The position numbers were made by a program, and so were the translations under genes. Positions 18,431-27,919 of a stretch of 64,000 bases of DNA are shown here, piece after piece. Position 1 is the stretch's first letter; the number at the start of each line of letters is the position of its first letter. The notes under the pieces are model-generated. The model was given only the letters and a program-made list of their open reading frames with translations. It made no database searches and had not been told where the DNA came from. The stretch comes from GWE2-42-39 sp034003625 (GTDB taxonomy: Bacteria > Bacteroidota > Bacteroidia > Bacteroidales > Prolixibacteraceae), in assembly GCA_034003625.1 (NCBI GenBank), contig JAVEYG010000009.1, positions 61,803 to 125,802 on the forward strand, written 5' to 3'.

Positions 18431-18880
18431 ACCAGAACGCAATTCAATAAGAAAAGCGAGCTGTTTAAAACCGGTTCATTTCCCATTACAGACAGGCCCG
18501 GCCCCTGGGTCGGATGAGGTACGGTTGCGGTTGCCCGGCAACCCCGGAACCTGTCTTTATGCGCGAATGTACTATTTTTTAGGGTCGGATAAGCCGGTCG
18601 TGTTTCTTATTTGGCTCAGTTATCTGAAAAAGACTGGAACGTTGCTTCTTTTCGGCAACAGGGATGGTATTTTTTCTAAGGAACAACTATGCGGAAATTT
18701 GATCCCATTGTACCGGGGTATTTCTTTTTCATATTGAAGTTGCCAAAAGTAGGTTGTTGAAAAGAGAAAGAACGACGCCATGAAAATGATGGGTCCGTGC
18801 TGAAACAATAGAATACAGATAATGCTGTTTACCAACTGCCTGAACGAAAAGATTTTTGACTGTAAAAGAAACTGGTTATA
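18431..18880. other. Intergenic region between convergent genes
   Basis: This 450-bp stretch separates the 3' ends of the FabH-like and DEAD-box genes. It holds a GC-rich structured element at 18491-18555. The rest is AT-rich with no reading frame of coding quality and no obvious terminator for either gene. Confidence 0.5.
18491..18555 (+). other. GC-rich potential structured RNA element
   Basis: Closing arms GACAGG (18491-18496) and CCTGTC (18550-18555) are followed inward by CCGG/CCGG pairing across a small internal loop. Inside is a perfect GGTTGC-CCG-GCAACC hairpin. The 65-nt element is far richer in GC than the surrounding spacer. It could be a terminator-like structure, a small RNA or an unknown riboswitch-like fold; the strand is uncertain. 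Confidence 0.4.
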
Positions 18881-20200
<1,320 letters not shown>

Positions 20201-20260
20201 GTTGCAAAAGTACAAGGCAAAAACTAAACGGCAATAGACAGTTGCATAAAAGTTATTTTA

Positions 20261-21370
20261 TTACCTCAGCCGGAACATTTTCCCTGGCAGGCTGGTTACC
20301 AGCCCTTTGAATTCGAGGTCGAGCAGCAGGGCAGAAACCCGCCCGGCTGGCATCTCACAGGTTTTGCTGATGATGTCGATCATCTGTTCCCCTTCGTGCA
20401 GGCAATCCACGATTTTCTGTTCGTGTTCGGTGAGTTCAATAAATAATTGTTTTTGAATAAAAGGTGGCATTTCTTTTCGGGTTTCCCAGCCCATTAGTAG
20501 TTCGAGGTCTTCCAGATTTTCGATCATTGCGGCTTCATTGTTTTTTATCAGCTTATTGCAGCCCCGCGAAAACGTATCGTCGGCGCGACCGGGAAAAGCG
20601 CACACATCGCGGTTGTACGAATTGGCAATGTCGGCGGTGACCAGCGCCCCTCCTTTTTCAGCCGATTCAACAATAACCGATACATCGGCCATGCCTGCTA
20701 CAATCCGGTTGCGTTGCAGAAAATTTTGCCGTTCAATTTTTGTCCCGCTTATAAAATCGCTCACCAGTCCGCCGGTTTCCAGCATTTTTGCTGCAATGGA
20801 TTTATGCAGCGAAGGATATAGTTGGTCCAGTCCGTGTGCCAGAACGCCAACCGTTGGCACTTCGTATTTCAGACAGGCTTTGTGTACCGCTACATCAATG
20901 CCATAGGCCAGTCCGGAAACCACTAACGCCGGATACGAACGTTCGGACATAGCTTTTAGAAATGAGTCGCAGAGTTCCTTTCCGTAAGCAGTTGCATTGC
21001 GTGTCCCGACCATCGAAATGATGCGGCTTTCATTCAGGTTGGCATTCCCTTTTGTAAACAAAACGACGGGCGCATCGTGACAGTTTCGCAGCCGTTTGGG
21101 ATAATCGTTATCCAGATAGAACAAGCAACCGATCCCATTTTTGCGGATGAATTCAATTTCCTGTTCGGCCCGTTCCAGTACATTTTGCTGAATAATCCGC
21201 CGGGCATTGACTTCTCCGATGCCGGGAATTTTGAGCAGGTTTTTTTCCTTTTCACGAAAAACACTTTCCGCACTACCAGTATAGGCAACCAGGTTTTTTA
21301 CTGATGCAAATCCAATCCCGGGGATCAGCGAAAGCCCGATTTTGTATTTTAAATCTTCAGGGTGGCCCAT
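20261..21370 (-). CDS. dprA: DNA-processing protein DprA
   Basis: This 369-residue protein binds incoming single-stranded DNA and loads RecA during natural transformation. It has an N-terminal helix-hairpin-helix/SAM-like region (LKIPGIGEVNARRI near residues 45-58) and a Rossmann-like core with SMVGTRNATAYGKEL and VSGLAYGIDVAVHKA. Further core motifs are AHGLDQLYPSLHK and FPGRADDTFSRGCNKLI. A C-terminal winged-helix DML1-like domain covers about residues 310-369. The length is typical. The NYN-domain gene upstream ends 10 bp before its start, so the two are probably co-transcribed. No other competence genes are in the window. Confidence 0.95.
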   Translation of the reverse strand: MGHPEDLKYKIGLSLIPGIGFASVKNLVAYTGSAESVFREKEKNLLKIPGIGEVNARRIIQQNVLERAEQEIEFIRKNGIGCLFYLDNDYPKRLRNCHDAPVVLFTKGNANLNESRIISMVGTRNATAYGKELCDSFLKAMSERSYPALVVSGLAYGIDVAVHKACLKYEVPTVGVLAHGLDQLYPSLHKSIAAKMLETGGLVSDFISGTKIERQNFLQRNRIVAGMADVSVIVESAEKGGALVTADIANSYNRDVCAFPGRADDTFSRGCNKLIKNNEAAMIENLEDLELLMGWETRKEMPPFIQKQLFIELTEHEQKIVDCLHEGEQMIDIISKTCEMPAGRVSALLLDLEFKGLVTSLPGKMFRLR

Positions 21371-21380
21371 TCAAATTATT

Positions 21381-22046
21381 TCATTTTTCAGGAATTATCT
21401 TTCTACATGTTGATTTCAGCCCGTCAATGTGTTCGAAAAGAAAATCATCTATTGGATTCCACATAGGGTCAAGTATAAAATCAATTCCTTCTCTTCTTGC
21501 CAGTTTTGCAGCAGGTACAAAATCAGCATCTCCGGCTATCAGTATAATCCTGTCAACTAATTTTTTATAAGCCATCGATGCTATATCTACGCCTATTTTA
21601 ATGTCAATACCTTTTTGCCTGAATTCATAAGTAAAATCTTCTTCTTTCAGTGTCGATATGTTTATATCCTTTCGTATCAGGCTTTTTGTATGCTTGGGGT
21701 TGATTATCCAATTTCCACTATCCCTGAGATATCCAAGGCGTAAGGCAACTTTTCGCTTCTTTTTTAGTTCCTCAAAGAATTGCACCCTGAATTCATGTTG
21801 TTCTGTTTTTGAGAAATTGATGCATTTGTTGGTAAGAGGATGGTGGACACGTTTTTCAGATGGAGTACAATCATAATAAAATATGCGGTATAAATGATTT
21901 TCCTTCCCGACATGTAAGTGAGCCATTGTATAAAGGTGTTTTGCTACTTTTCCCGGACTATGATTTCTTTCCCTGTTTATTAATGAGTAATATCGTTTTA
22001 GGAAAAAACTTCCGTCAATTAAAATAGCAACCCTGTTATTTTTCAT
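21381..22046 (-). CDS. NYN-domain (LabA/PIN-like) protein, putative RNase
   Basis: This 221-residue protein has the NYN fold of the PIN-like nuclease superfamily. An N-terminal AILIDGSFFLKRYY supplies the first acidic residue. VDIASMAYKKLVDRIILIAG and DADFVPAAKLARREG supply further conserved aspartates that would bind a metal ion. Family members cleave RNA or act in regulation; a specific target cannot be read here. The gene ends 10 bp before dprA on the same strand. Codon use looks more AT-rich than its neighbours, and it may be a later insertion into this core region, though I did not quantify this. Confidence 0.8.
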   Translation of the reverse strand: MKNNRVAILIDGSFFLKRYYSLINRERNHSPGKVAKHLYTMAHLHVGKENHLYRIFYYDCTPSEKRVHHPLTNKCINFSKTEQHEFRVQFFEELKKKRKVALRLGYLRDSGNWIINPKHTKSLIRKDINISTLKEEDFTYEFRQKGIDIKIGVDIASMAYKKLVDRIILIAGDADFVPAAKLARREGIDFILDPMWNPIDDFLFEHIDGLKSTCRKIIPEK

Positions 22047-22150
22047 AATACATGAAGTATTGGTAAAAAAAACTTCCGGGACGGCATTCCTTCTATGACT
22101 TTTAAAATAGGAACACGGTAACCAGAAGCATTATTGAGAACAAAAATAAA

Positions 22151-22714
22151 TTAATTCTTTTTTTTATGCAAGTGTTTGTTTGATTTTGTTTTAGAAGTAC
22201 ACTGTGTCAAAAACCGCCAGGGTTTACCGGCCCATTTGTCTCCGGCATAATTTACGCCAATGCGCGTACTGATTTGGTAATTGACGATTGCCGGGGCGTT
22301 TTCAATCCATAATCGGGTAGATATTCCGAGATTTTCGCTGTAAAATGATTTGTCGAGTTGCAACTCGCGGCCCACCCGCCCGGGGCCCGGAAAACCTTCG
22401 ATACCACGAATCAAAACAGCTTGCGGATTGCCGGCAGTCGACGTCACGAAATTCAGTAGCCAGTACATACCGTAAATAAAATACACGTATACACGACCTC
22501 CTTCGGCAAACATTATTTCGGTACGGGGCGTACGCCCTTTGGCTGCATGACAGGCCAGGTCTTCGGCACCACGATAAGCTTCTACTTCCGTAATTGCATA
22601 TCGTTTTTCAGTTCCATCAGCAAATCGGCGCACCAGTATCTTCCCCAGTAACTCGGGAGCTACCTGCAACACATCGCGCTGAAAAAATTTATTCGGCAGG
22701 CGTCCCATCTTCAT
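22151..22714 (-). CDS. DNA-3-methyladenine glycosylase (AAG/MPG type)
   Basis: A 187-residue enzyme of the alkyladenine glycosylase family removes 3-methyladenine, hypoxanthine and similar damaged bases in base-excision repair. The ATG at 22714 (MKMGRLPNKFF) was chosen over a longer frame because homologues begin just before this region. Recognisable segments are LLGKILVR, the catalytic EVEAYRG, ACHAAKGRTPRTEIMF, VYVYFIYGMYW and PQAVLIRGIE. Its start overlaps the 3' end of the O-antigen ligase gene by 26 bp, which implies translational coupling or at least a shared transcript. The C-terminus is lysine-rich (KTKSNKHLHKKKN). The family is clear. Confidence 0.92.
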   Translation of the reverse strand: MKMGRLPNKFFQRDVLQVAPELLGKILVRRFADGTEKRYAITEVEAYRGAEDLACHAAKGRTPRTEIMFAEGGRVYVYFIYGMYWLLNFVTSTAGNPQAVLIRGIEGFPGPGRVGRELQLDKSFYSENLGISTRLWIENAPAIVNYQISTRIGVNYAGDKWAGKPWRFLTQCTSKTKSNKHLHKKKN

Positions 22715-24263
22715 AACTACTGAATAAAAACAAAGAGTAAAAAAAGGCAAAGAATGTGATCCCGTCGTGGTTGTTCAACGTGTCTTCGTTCAAAAATGAA
22801 AGCAGTACAACCAGGCTGAAGGTGAGCAAAAGGTAACTTTTTGTTTTCCGTTCCCTAAAAACCGGATAGATGTAGGCAAAGCAGATGAAAAGCAGCCCAA
22901 CCAGCCCGAAATCGACCCAGTAGCTGAGGAACATGTTGTGCGAACGCTGCCTGAATTTCGGATCGTTGAAAAACGGATGTGCATCGTATTTTTCCTGATA
23001 GGCCGGATAATAACCGCCTGTTCCGGTCCCGAACCAGAAATTTTCGCGAACTATCTGCCAGGCAACCTTCAGATACTCGATACGCTGGACGACCGAATTC
23101 CCTGCCGGATTGGCGCCGTTGGCATATTCGTTAAATTCCCAGATGGTTTGATAGATGCGGTTGCTTAACGAATATTTATTGGCAAACCGGTAATTCGGGA
23201 TTCCTTTTCCGATGTTGCAGATATCATCGTCGCTGAGTTTCGACAGGCCTTCCGCATCTTTTCGCAACCCTTTCGAAGTCATGTACCGGAGCAGTGCGTA
23301 TTTGTTAAATCCTTCCGTGTAAGTTGAATCATATTTGAAGTTACTCCGCTGGTTCCATGCTTCGCGCAGCTCATCTTCTGAAATAAACAGGAAAACAAAA
23401 TGCCCGTTCTCGACCTGCCGGTTCGCCGGAACGTGTTGGTAGGCATTGCCCAACCGGGTTTTTGCTTCCAGTTCTTTTTTCGAAAACTCTTCGGTATTAT
23501 AAAATTCATTGATACTCCGTGTGATATATGCACCGATAAAAACAGGTATCATCAGCAAAAAAACATAGGCCGGAAAGCGCAATACCACATTCCTGATCCG
23601 GGACGAAAACCAAAGCGCAAGCGCCATCGAAACCAGGATAAAAATGACAATCCCGGTAAACGATCTCAGAATAAAAAGAAACAGTACCAGCCAGGCAGCA
23701 ATCACAAAGTATGCAAATTTCTCTGTCTTCCGAATATTCAACTTACGGTTGAAGATAAACCAGCACAGCACAAAAATGACAATATTGATCAGCAACGAAA
23801 ACCGGATGTGGGAAATAAACAGGGAAATATCGCGCACATCGCGCACTTCTGTTCCTGCAAATCCCAGCCAGACGTACATGCTGCACAGGCTCGCAAAAAC
23901 AACTGTAGCGGCGAAAACCACGACAATGGTTTTTATCTGTCCTAAATTTAATTTCCGGGAAGTGCCAATAACCAGTGGAAAGATAAGCAATGGGATTTGG
24001 ATTTTCAGGTCGTGCAGACCCCATTTCAGGCTGTCGGTCCATGATAATCCCAGCAGGTACAAACCGAAAACAGCTGTCAAAAGCCAGATAGAGGGGCTTC
24101 CGGCAAAAACCTTCATTTTTTCTTTCAAACGGCCTTCGCACAACCAGTTGAGCAGCAATATAAATGGAAAAATGCTCATCAGCGCTTTTGAGGTGGGCAG
24201 GCTAATGGCAACTGCCAGCAACTGCCAGAAATAAATTGTTTGATGCGTAATCCTTTTCAACAT
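22689..24263 (-). CDS. O-antigen ligase/polymerase (Wzy/WaaL) family membrane protein
   Basis: This 524-residue inner-membrane protein has about a dozen hydrophobic helices. A large periplasmic loop lies between roughly residues 270 and 420, and a conserved RSHNMFLSYWVDFGLVGLL segment follows, typical of the Wzy_C domain. WaaL proteins join polysaccharide chains to lipid A-core, Wzy proteins polymerise repeat units, and related ligases glycosylate proteins; sequence alone does not separate them. No glycosyltransferase or sugar-nucleotide genes are adjacent, which favours a general ligase over a pathway-specific polymerase. Its end overlaps the glycosylase gene. Confidence 0.85.
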   Translation of the reverse strand: MLKRITHQTIYFWQLLAVAISLPTSKALMSIFPFILLLNWLCEGRLKEKMKVFAGSPSIWLLTAVFGLYLLGLSWTDSLKWGLHDLKIQIPLLIFPLVIGTSRKLNLGQIKTIVVVFAATVVFASLCSMYVWLGFAGTEVRDVRDISLFISHIRFSLLINIVIFVLCWFIFNRKLNIRKTEKFAYFVIAAWLVLFLFILRSFTGIVIFILVSMALALWFSSRIRNVVLRFPAYVFLLMIPVFIGAYITRSINEFYNTEEFSKKELEAKTRLGNAYQHVPANRQVENGHFVFLFISEDELREAWNQRSNFKYDSTYTEGFNKYALLRYMTSKGLRKDAEGLSKLSDDDICNIGKGIPNYRFANKYSLSNRIYQTIWEFNEYANGANPAGNSVVQRIEYLKVAWQIVRENFWFGTGTGGYYPAYQEKYDAHPFFNDPKFRQRSHNMFLSYWVDFGLVGLLFICFAYIYPVFRERKTKSYLLLTFSLVVLLSFLNEDTLNNHDGITFFAFFYSLFLFSSYEDGTPAE

Positions 24264-24444
24264 TTTGGAAAACTATTTTTCAACTATTCGGGTAATGTTT
24301 TTAAAGCTAACGAAATTCGGACAATAAAATTATTTCTGAAAGCACGATGTAAAAGATTTTTCACCAGCCAGGCCTTTCGTTGTTAGTAAAGTTTTATCCT
24401 TTGAAAATCTTTTCATTAAAATTGAATTTGAGCAGATTCTTCTC

Positions 24445-24474
24445 TTGCAATTTTGAAAAAAAGAAATACTTTTG
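24445..24474 (+). promoter_or_regulatory. Promoter of the rplM-rpsI-rpsB-tsf operon
   Basis: TTG (24445-24447), a 19-bp spacer and TACTTTTG (24467-24474) form an exact match to the Bacteroidota primary-sigma consensus (TTG-N19-TAnnTTTG). Transcription should begin near 24481, leaving a long leader before the GTG start at 24637. Confidence 0.85.
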
Positions 24475-24539
24475 CAGTCCCGATTATTGTACGTACGCGC
24501 AGTTCTTGTAAATAATTGAAAATGTTGGCAATATAATTC

Positions 24540-24564
24540 TTATCAACAGATGCGGTGTTGATAA
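24540..24564 (+). promoter_or_regulatory. Candidate rplM leader hairpin
   Basis: A perfect 9-bp stem (TTATCAACA / TGTTGATAA) with a 7-nt loop (GATGCGG) lies in the 5' leader of the ribosomal operon. Ribosomal operons are often repressed by one of their own proteins binding such a leader. There is no T run, so a terminator is unlikely. The autoregulation idea is inference. Confidence 0.45.
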
Positions 24565-24636
24565 ATTCCGAAAACGCCGGCATTGAAAATAAATGAATTG
24601 CGGGTTTAGTGTTTAATTTTTTAATAAAAAAGTACA

Positions 24637-25092
24637 GTGGACACACTAAGTTACAAAACCGTATCGGCCAATAAAGCCACGGTTAAAAAAGAATGGTATG
24701 TGGTTGACGCTACCGATGAGGTATTGGGACGATTGGCCAGTAAAGTGGCAAAAATCCTGAGAGGTAAAAATAAGCCCAGCTATACTCCGCACGTTGATTG
24801 TGGTGACAATGTAATCGTTATCAATGCTGAAAGAGTCCGTTTGACCGGCAACAAGCTGAACGACAAAATTTACCTTCGCCATTCCGGTTACCCCGGCGGT
24901 CAGAGGGCACAAACCCCTTCCGAAATACTGGCTAAATATCCTGAACGGTTGGTTGAAAAAGCAGTAAAAGGGATGTTGCCGAAGAACCGTTTGGGCAGCA
25001 AACTTTTCACCAACCTGAAAGTATATGTAGGGCCGGAACACAAACAGGAAGCCCAGCAACCAAAAGTAATTGATTTAAGTACAATTAAATAA
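24637..25092 (+). CDS. rplM: 50S ribosomal protein L13
   Basis: This 151-residue protein of the large subunit binds 23S rRNA early in assembly. Characteristic segments are WYVVDATDEVLGRLAS, YTPHVDCGDNVIVINA and KYPERLVEKAVKGMLPKN. The start is a GTG at 24637 giving MDTLSYKTVSA, the normal N-terminus for Bacteroidota L13; no ATG is available. It is the first gene of the operon, with rpsI 5 bp downstream, the usual arrangement for these two genes. Confidence 0.98.
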   Translation: MDTLSYKTVSANKATVKKEWYVVDATDEVLGRLASKVAKILRGKNKPSYTPHVDCGDNVIVINAERVRLTGNKLNDKIYLRHSGYPGGQRAQTPSEILAKYPERLVEKAVKGMLPKNRLGSKLFTNLKVYVGPEHKQEAQQPKVIDLSTIK

Positions 25093-25097
25093 CAACA

Positions 25098-25484
25098 ATG
25101 GAAGTAGTTAACACGATCGGACGTAGGAAAGCTGCTGTTGCACGCATTTATGTAAGCGAAGGCAAAGGAAATATCACGATCAACGGGAGAGACCTGAAAG
25201 AATATTTCCCCGCCGGGACACTTCAGTACATGGTTCTACAACCACTGAACCTATTAGGTGTTGCCGGTCAATACGATGTCAAAGCCAATTTAGATGGCGG
25301 TGGCATTGCAGGGCAGGCCGAAGCAATGCGTTTAGCAATAACCCGTGCCTTGATGGAAATCAATCCCGAATCAAGACCAGAATTAAAGCGCGCTGGTTTC
25401 GTAACCAGAGATCCCCGTGAGGTTGAACGTAAAAAACCAGGTCAGCCAAAAGCACGCAAGAGATTCCAATTCTCAAAACGTTAA
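25098..25484 (+). CDS. rpsI: 30S ribosomal protein S9
   Basis: This 128-residue small-subunit protein has a C-terminal tail that reaches the P-site tRNA. It shows TIGRRKAAVARIYV at the N-terminus, GGGIAGQAEAMRLAI in the middle and the conserved basic end ARKRFQFSKR. It lies 5 bp after rplM and is followed by a 114-bp spacer with a hairpin before rpsB. Confidence 0.98.
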   Translation: MEVVNTIGRRKAAVARIYVSEGKGNITINGRDLKEYFPAGTLQYMVLQPLNLLGVAGQYDVKANLDGGGIAGQAEAMRLAITRALMEINPESRPELKRAGFVTRDPREVERKKPGQPKARKRFQFSKR

Positions 25485-25520
25485 TATTTTTATCACGAAA
25501 ATATTTTGCTGTGGATCTAA

Positions 25521-25560
25521 ATTGCTGAGACTTCCGAATTAACCGGAACTACTTAGCAGT
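25521..25560 (+). promoter_or_regulatory. Candidate rpsB leader stem-loop
   Basis: A two-part hairpin lies between rpsI and rpsB. The outer stem is TGCTGAG/CTTAGCA (one G-U), followed by a 2/3-nt internal loop, then the inner stem TTCCG/CGGAA with a 7-nt loop. It has no T run and sits 39 nt before the rpsB start, a suitable place for S2 feedback control. No function is proven. Confidence 0.45.
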
Positions 25561-25598
25561 TGCTTTTGAAAAAAGTAAATATTAAAAAAAGTAAAAAG

Positions 25599-26390
25599 AT
25601 GCCAAGAACAAATTTCAATGAATTATTGGATGCCGGAGCACATTTCGGCCATCTGAAAAGAAAGTGGAATCCAAACATGGCTCCATATATTTTTATGGAG
25701 AAAAACGGGATCCACATTATCGATCTTCAAAAAACCGTTGTAAAAATCGACGAAGCAGCCGCTGCACTTAAACAAATTGCAAAATCGGGCCGCAAAGTTT
25801 TATTCGTTGCCACCAAAAAACAGGCAAAAGACATTGTGGCCGAACTGGCAAGCGGCGCCAACATGCCTTATGTAGTTGAACGCTGGCCGGGAGGTATGCT
25901 TACCAATTTCCCGACCATCCGCAAGGCAGTAAAAAAAATGATGTCGATCGACAAGCTGATGAAAGAAAGCGCATGGAATAATCTGTCGAAACGCGAAAAA
26001 CTGCAAATCACCCGCCAACGTGCCAAATTAGAAAAAATCCTCGGGAGCATTGCCGACCTGACCCGTCTGCCGGCGGCCCTGTTTATTGTCGATGTACTGA
26101 AAGAAAAAATCGCCGTCCGTGAAGCACAGCGTCTCGGCATCCCTGTATTTGCAATGGTTGATACCAATTCCGACCCCGAAGGGATCGACTTTGTGATACC
26201 GGCCAACGACGACGCCTCTCAGTCTATTAAACTGATTGTTGGTGCGATGACCCAGGCAGTCAGGGAAGGAATGACCGAACGCAAAGTAGAACGCGAAAAA
26301 GACGGCGACGACAGCGAAACTGCCGGCGAACCGGAAGACGAAACCGACGAAGTTGAAGTTGAAACCGAAATCGACGAAGACGAAGAGTAA
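25599..26390 (+). CDS. rpsB: 30S ribosomal protein S2
   Basis: The start at 25599 (MPRTNFNELLDAGAHFGHLK) matches the family; an upstream TTG frame from 25560 is not needed. The 263-residue protein carries RKWNPNMAPYIFMEKNGIHIIDL, ERWPGGMLTNF and PALFIVDVLKEKIAVREA, all usual for S2. It ends in an unusually acidic tail (about residues 233-263, mostly Asp, Glu and a few Val and Thr), an extension seen in many Bacteroidota S2 proteins. It lies 34 bp before tsf, the standard rpsB-tsf pairing. Confidence 0.98.
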   Translation: MPRTNFNELLDAGAHFGHLKRKWNPNMAPYIFMEKNGIHIIDLQKTVVKIDEAAAALKQIAKSGRKVLFVATKKQAKDIVAELASGANMPYVVERWPGGMLTNFPTIRKAVKKMMSIDKLMKESAWNNLSKREKLQITRQRAKLEKILGSIADLTRLPAALFIVDVLKEKIAVREAQRLGIPVFAMVDTNSDPEGIDFVIPANDDASQSIKLIVGAMTQAVREGMTERKVEREKDGDDSETAGEPEDETDEVEVETEIDEDEE

Positions 26391-26424
26391 TTATTTAGTA
26401 ATCACCAAAAAAGGACAATATAAA

Positions 26425-27252
26425 ATGTCAATTAGTGCAGCAGATGTAATGAAGTTGCGTAAAGCAACCGGGGCTGGCATGATGGACTGTAAAGCAGCCC
26501 TTGCCGAAGCAAACGGAGATTTCGAACGTGCAACCGAGATTATCCGCGAAAAAGGGAAATTAGTTGCCAGTAAACGCGCCGACAGGGAAGCTACCGAAGG
26601 CGTTGTTTTGGCAAAAGTTTCTGCCGACAAAAAATCGGGAGGTTTGGTCGTACTGAATTGCGAAACCGACTTTGTTGCCAAAAACGAAGGATTTATCGCT
26701 TTCGCAGGAAAAATTCTTGACCTTGCCATTACCGGCAAAGCCACCACCCTCGATGCAGTAAAAGCCATCGATATGGACGGGCGCACTGTGGAAGCCCAGA
26801 TCCTGGAGCAAACCGGCGTGATCGGTGAGAAATTAGACCTGCCTCTCTATGCAAGCCTCCAGGCCGAAACTGTAGTGGCCTACATCCACCCCGGGAATAA
26901 ACTGGCCACTTTGGTTGGCTTCAACAAAGCCGGCGTCGATGAACAGATTGCCAAAGACATAGCCATGCAGGTTGCAGCAATGAGCCCGGTAGCTGTCGAC
27001 AAAGCCTCTGTTCCGGCAGAAGTGGTTGCCAAAGAACTGGAAATTGCCAAGGAGAAATTCCGTCTGGAAGGAAAACCTGAAGCAATGCTTGACAAAATCG
27101 CCCAGGGCGCTCTTGAAAAATTCTTCAAGGAAAGCACGTTGCTGAACCAGGCGTTTATTAAAGAAAACAAACAAACCGTTGCCGATTATCTGAAATCAAA
27201 CGATAAAGATTTGACAGTGACTGCATTTGTTCGTTATTCCTTATCGGAATAA
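26425..27252 (+). CDS. tsf: Translation elongation factor Ts
   Basis: This 275-residue factor regenerates EF-Tu-GTP by releasing GDP. The ATG at 26425 gives MSISAADVMKLRKATGAGMM, the canonical start; the longer open frame overlaps rpsB and is rejected. The N-terminal UBA-like domain is followed by CKAALAEANGDFERA, the EF-Tu-contacting NCETDFVAKNEGF and two core repeats. A strong terminator lies 20 bp after the stop, closing the ribosomal operon. Confidence 0.98.
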   Translation: MSISAADVMKLRKATGAGMMDCKAALAEANGDFERATEIIREKGKLVASKRADREATEGVVLAKVSADKKSGGLVVLNCETDFVAKNEGFIAFAGKILDLAITGKATTLDAVKAIDMDGRTVEAQILEQTGVIGEKLDLPLYASLQAETVVAYIHPGNKLATLVGFNKAGVDEQIAKDIAMQVAAMSPVAVDKASVPAEVVAKELEIAKEKFRLEGKPEAMLDKIAQGALEKFFKESTLLNQAFIKENKQTVADYLKSNDKDLTVTAFVRYSLSE

Positions 27253-27271
27253 GATATTATTCGACAGTTGC

Positions 27272-27306
27272 AAAAAGGCTTCCATAAACCGGAAGCCTTT
27301 TTTTTA
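27272..27306 (+). terminator. Rho-independent terminator of the tsf operon
   Basis: AAAAAGGCTTCC and GGAAGCCTTTTT form a perfect stem with a 7-nt loop, followed by further T residues. It starts 20 bp after the tsf stop codon. Confidence 0.92.
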
Positions 27307-27424
27307 TGACAAGTTTATCTTGTTCAGTGATCCTTCGCTCGCCCTATACCCATATAAACTAATTTATTTGCTTTTTGTTTGTTTTTTATCCGGTAAAACC
27401 GGATAGTGTTGTGTCAACATTGTT

Positions 27425-27502
27425 TTGTCATGCTGAACGTAGTGAAGCATCTGTTGTGAATAGCGCAAAGCGTGAGCCCCTTCACTACGTTCAGGGTGAC
27501 AA
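27425..27502. repeat. Imperfect inverted repeat, REP/MITE-like
   Basis: A 15-bp perfect inverted repeat (CTGAACGTAGTGAAG at 27433-27447, complement at 27480-27494) is extended by TTGTCA/TGACAA after a two-base mismatch on each side. Very similar GTCATGCTGAAC-type repeats are common between genes in Bacteroidota genomes. It lies in a gene-poor 667-bp spacer (27253-27919) after the tsf terminator, with a second hairpin at 27849-27887. Confidence 0.6.
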
Positions 27503-27525
27503 CGTACGCCTGACATGACACCATC

Positions 27526-27792
27526 TTATTTCTTCTCTTCTCCGCACCACAAAAGGTACTGCCTGATGCTTCCAAACCCGGTATGCAAGGAATGGTAGGT
27601 CCATGCAACCCGCTTCCATCCACGCCGGGTTTTTCGCTGAAGATAATAACTCAGCCCAAGGGTCCTGAAATGAAAGCCAAACTCAATCCGGGTATTTGTG
27701 TCAACCCAGTAATAACAATACCTTCCCATGATGGCATATATCCCTGTTCGGGGTATCCCTGTCATGTGTACGGTTTGTCCTGCATCCATCAC
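27526..27792 (-). CDS. Possible small protein, 88 residues
   Basis: A minus-strand frame in the spacer between tsf and susD encodes a Tyr-, Trp- and Arg-rich protein (for example YAIMGRYCYYWVDTNTRIEF and YYLQRKTRRGWKRVAW). It has no signal peptide or known motif. The composition is not random-looking and there is no competing gene, but it lies beside repeat sequences and has no clear promoter. It may be a genuine small gene, a remnant or chance. Confidence 0.3.
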   Translation of the reverse strand: MMDAGQTVHMTGIPRTGIYAIMGRYCYYWVDTNTRIEFGFHFRTLGLSYYLQRKTRRGWKRVAWTYHSLHTGFGSIRQYLLWCGEEKK

Positions 27793-27848
27793 TGTATCTT
27801 TAAATGGGTAAAATTAGAGGCTGTTCGAAAAATTATAAATCAGAATTT

Positions 27849-27887
27849 ATGTCATCCCGGCCCGATAAGTCGGGAATGGGATGACAT
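27849..27887. repeat. Hairpin downstream of the first susD
   Basis: ATGTCATCCC (27849-27858) pairs with GGGATGACAT (27878-27887) around an inner CCCGA-TAAG-TCGGG stem. It lies 33 bp past the susD stop on the minus strand. It could slow RNA decay or stop transcription, although no T run follows. It shares the GTCATCC/GGATGAC style of intergenic repeats with 27425-27502. Confidence 0.5.
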
Positions 27888-27919
27888 ATCCTGAACGTTG
27901 GGTTCAGCCTCATGCTGTT

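Larger units (their letters stand above)
24264..24636. other. Upstream region of the ribosomal operon
   Basis: This 373-bp spacer lies between divergent genes. It contains the strong rplM promoter at 24445-24474 and a 5' leader of about 155 nt with a hairpin at 24540-24564. The first 180 bp should also hold the promoter for the O-antigen ligase gene, which I could not pick out. Confidence 0.6.

Noticed and set aside
18491..18555. SAM-I riboswitch
   Set aside because: GATGA and CCCGGCAACC resemble the SAM-I core, but the GGTGCCAATTCC-like P4 part and the AGAG kink-turn are missing, the element lies after a gene and no methionine gene follows.
18525..18835. Short frames on both strands between the FabH-like and helicase genes
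   Set aside because: They have no homologous motif, start inside the structured element and overlap each other in opposite directions.
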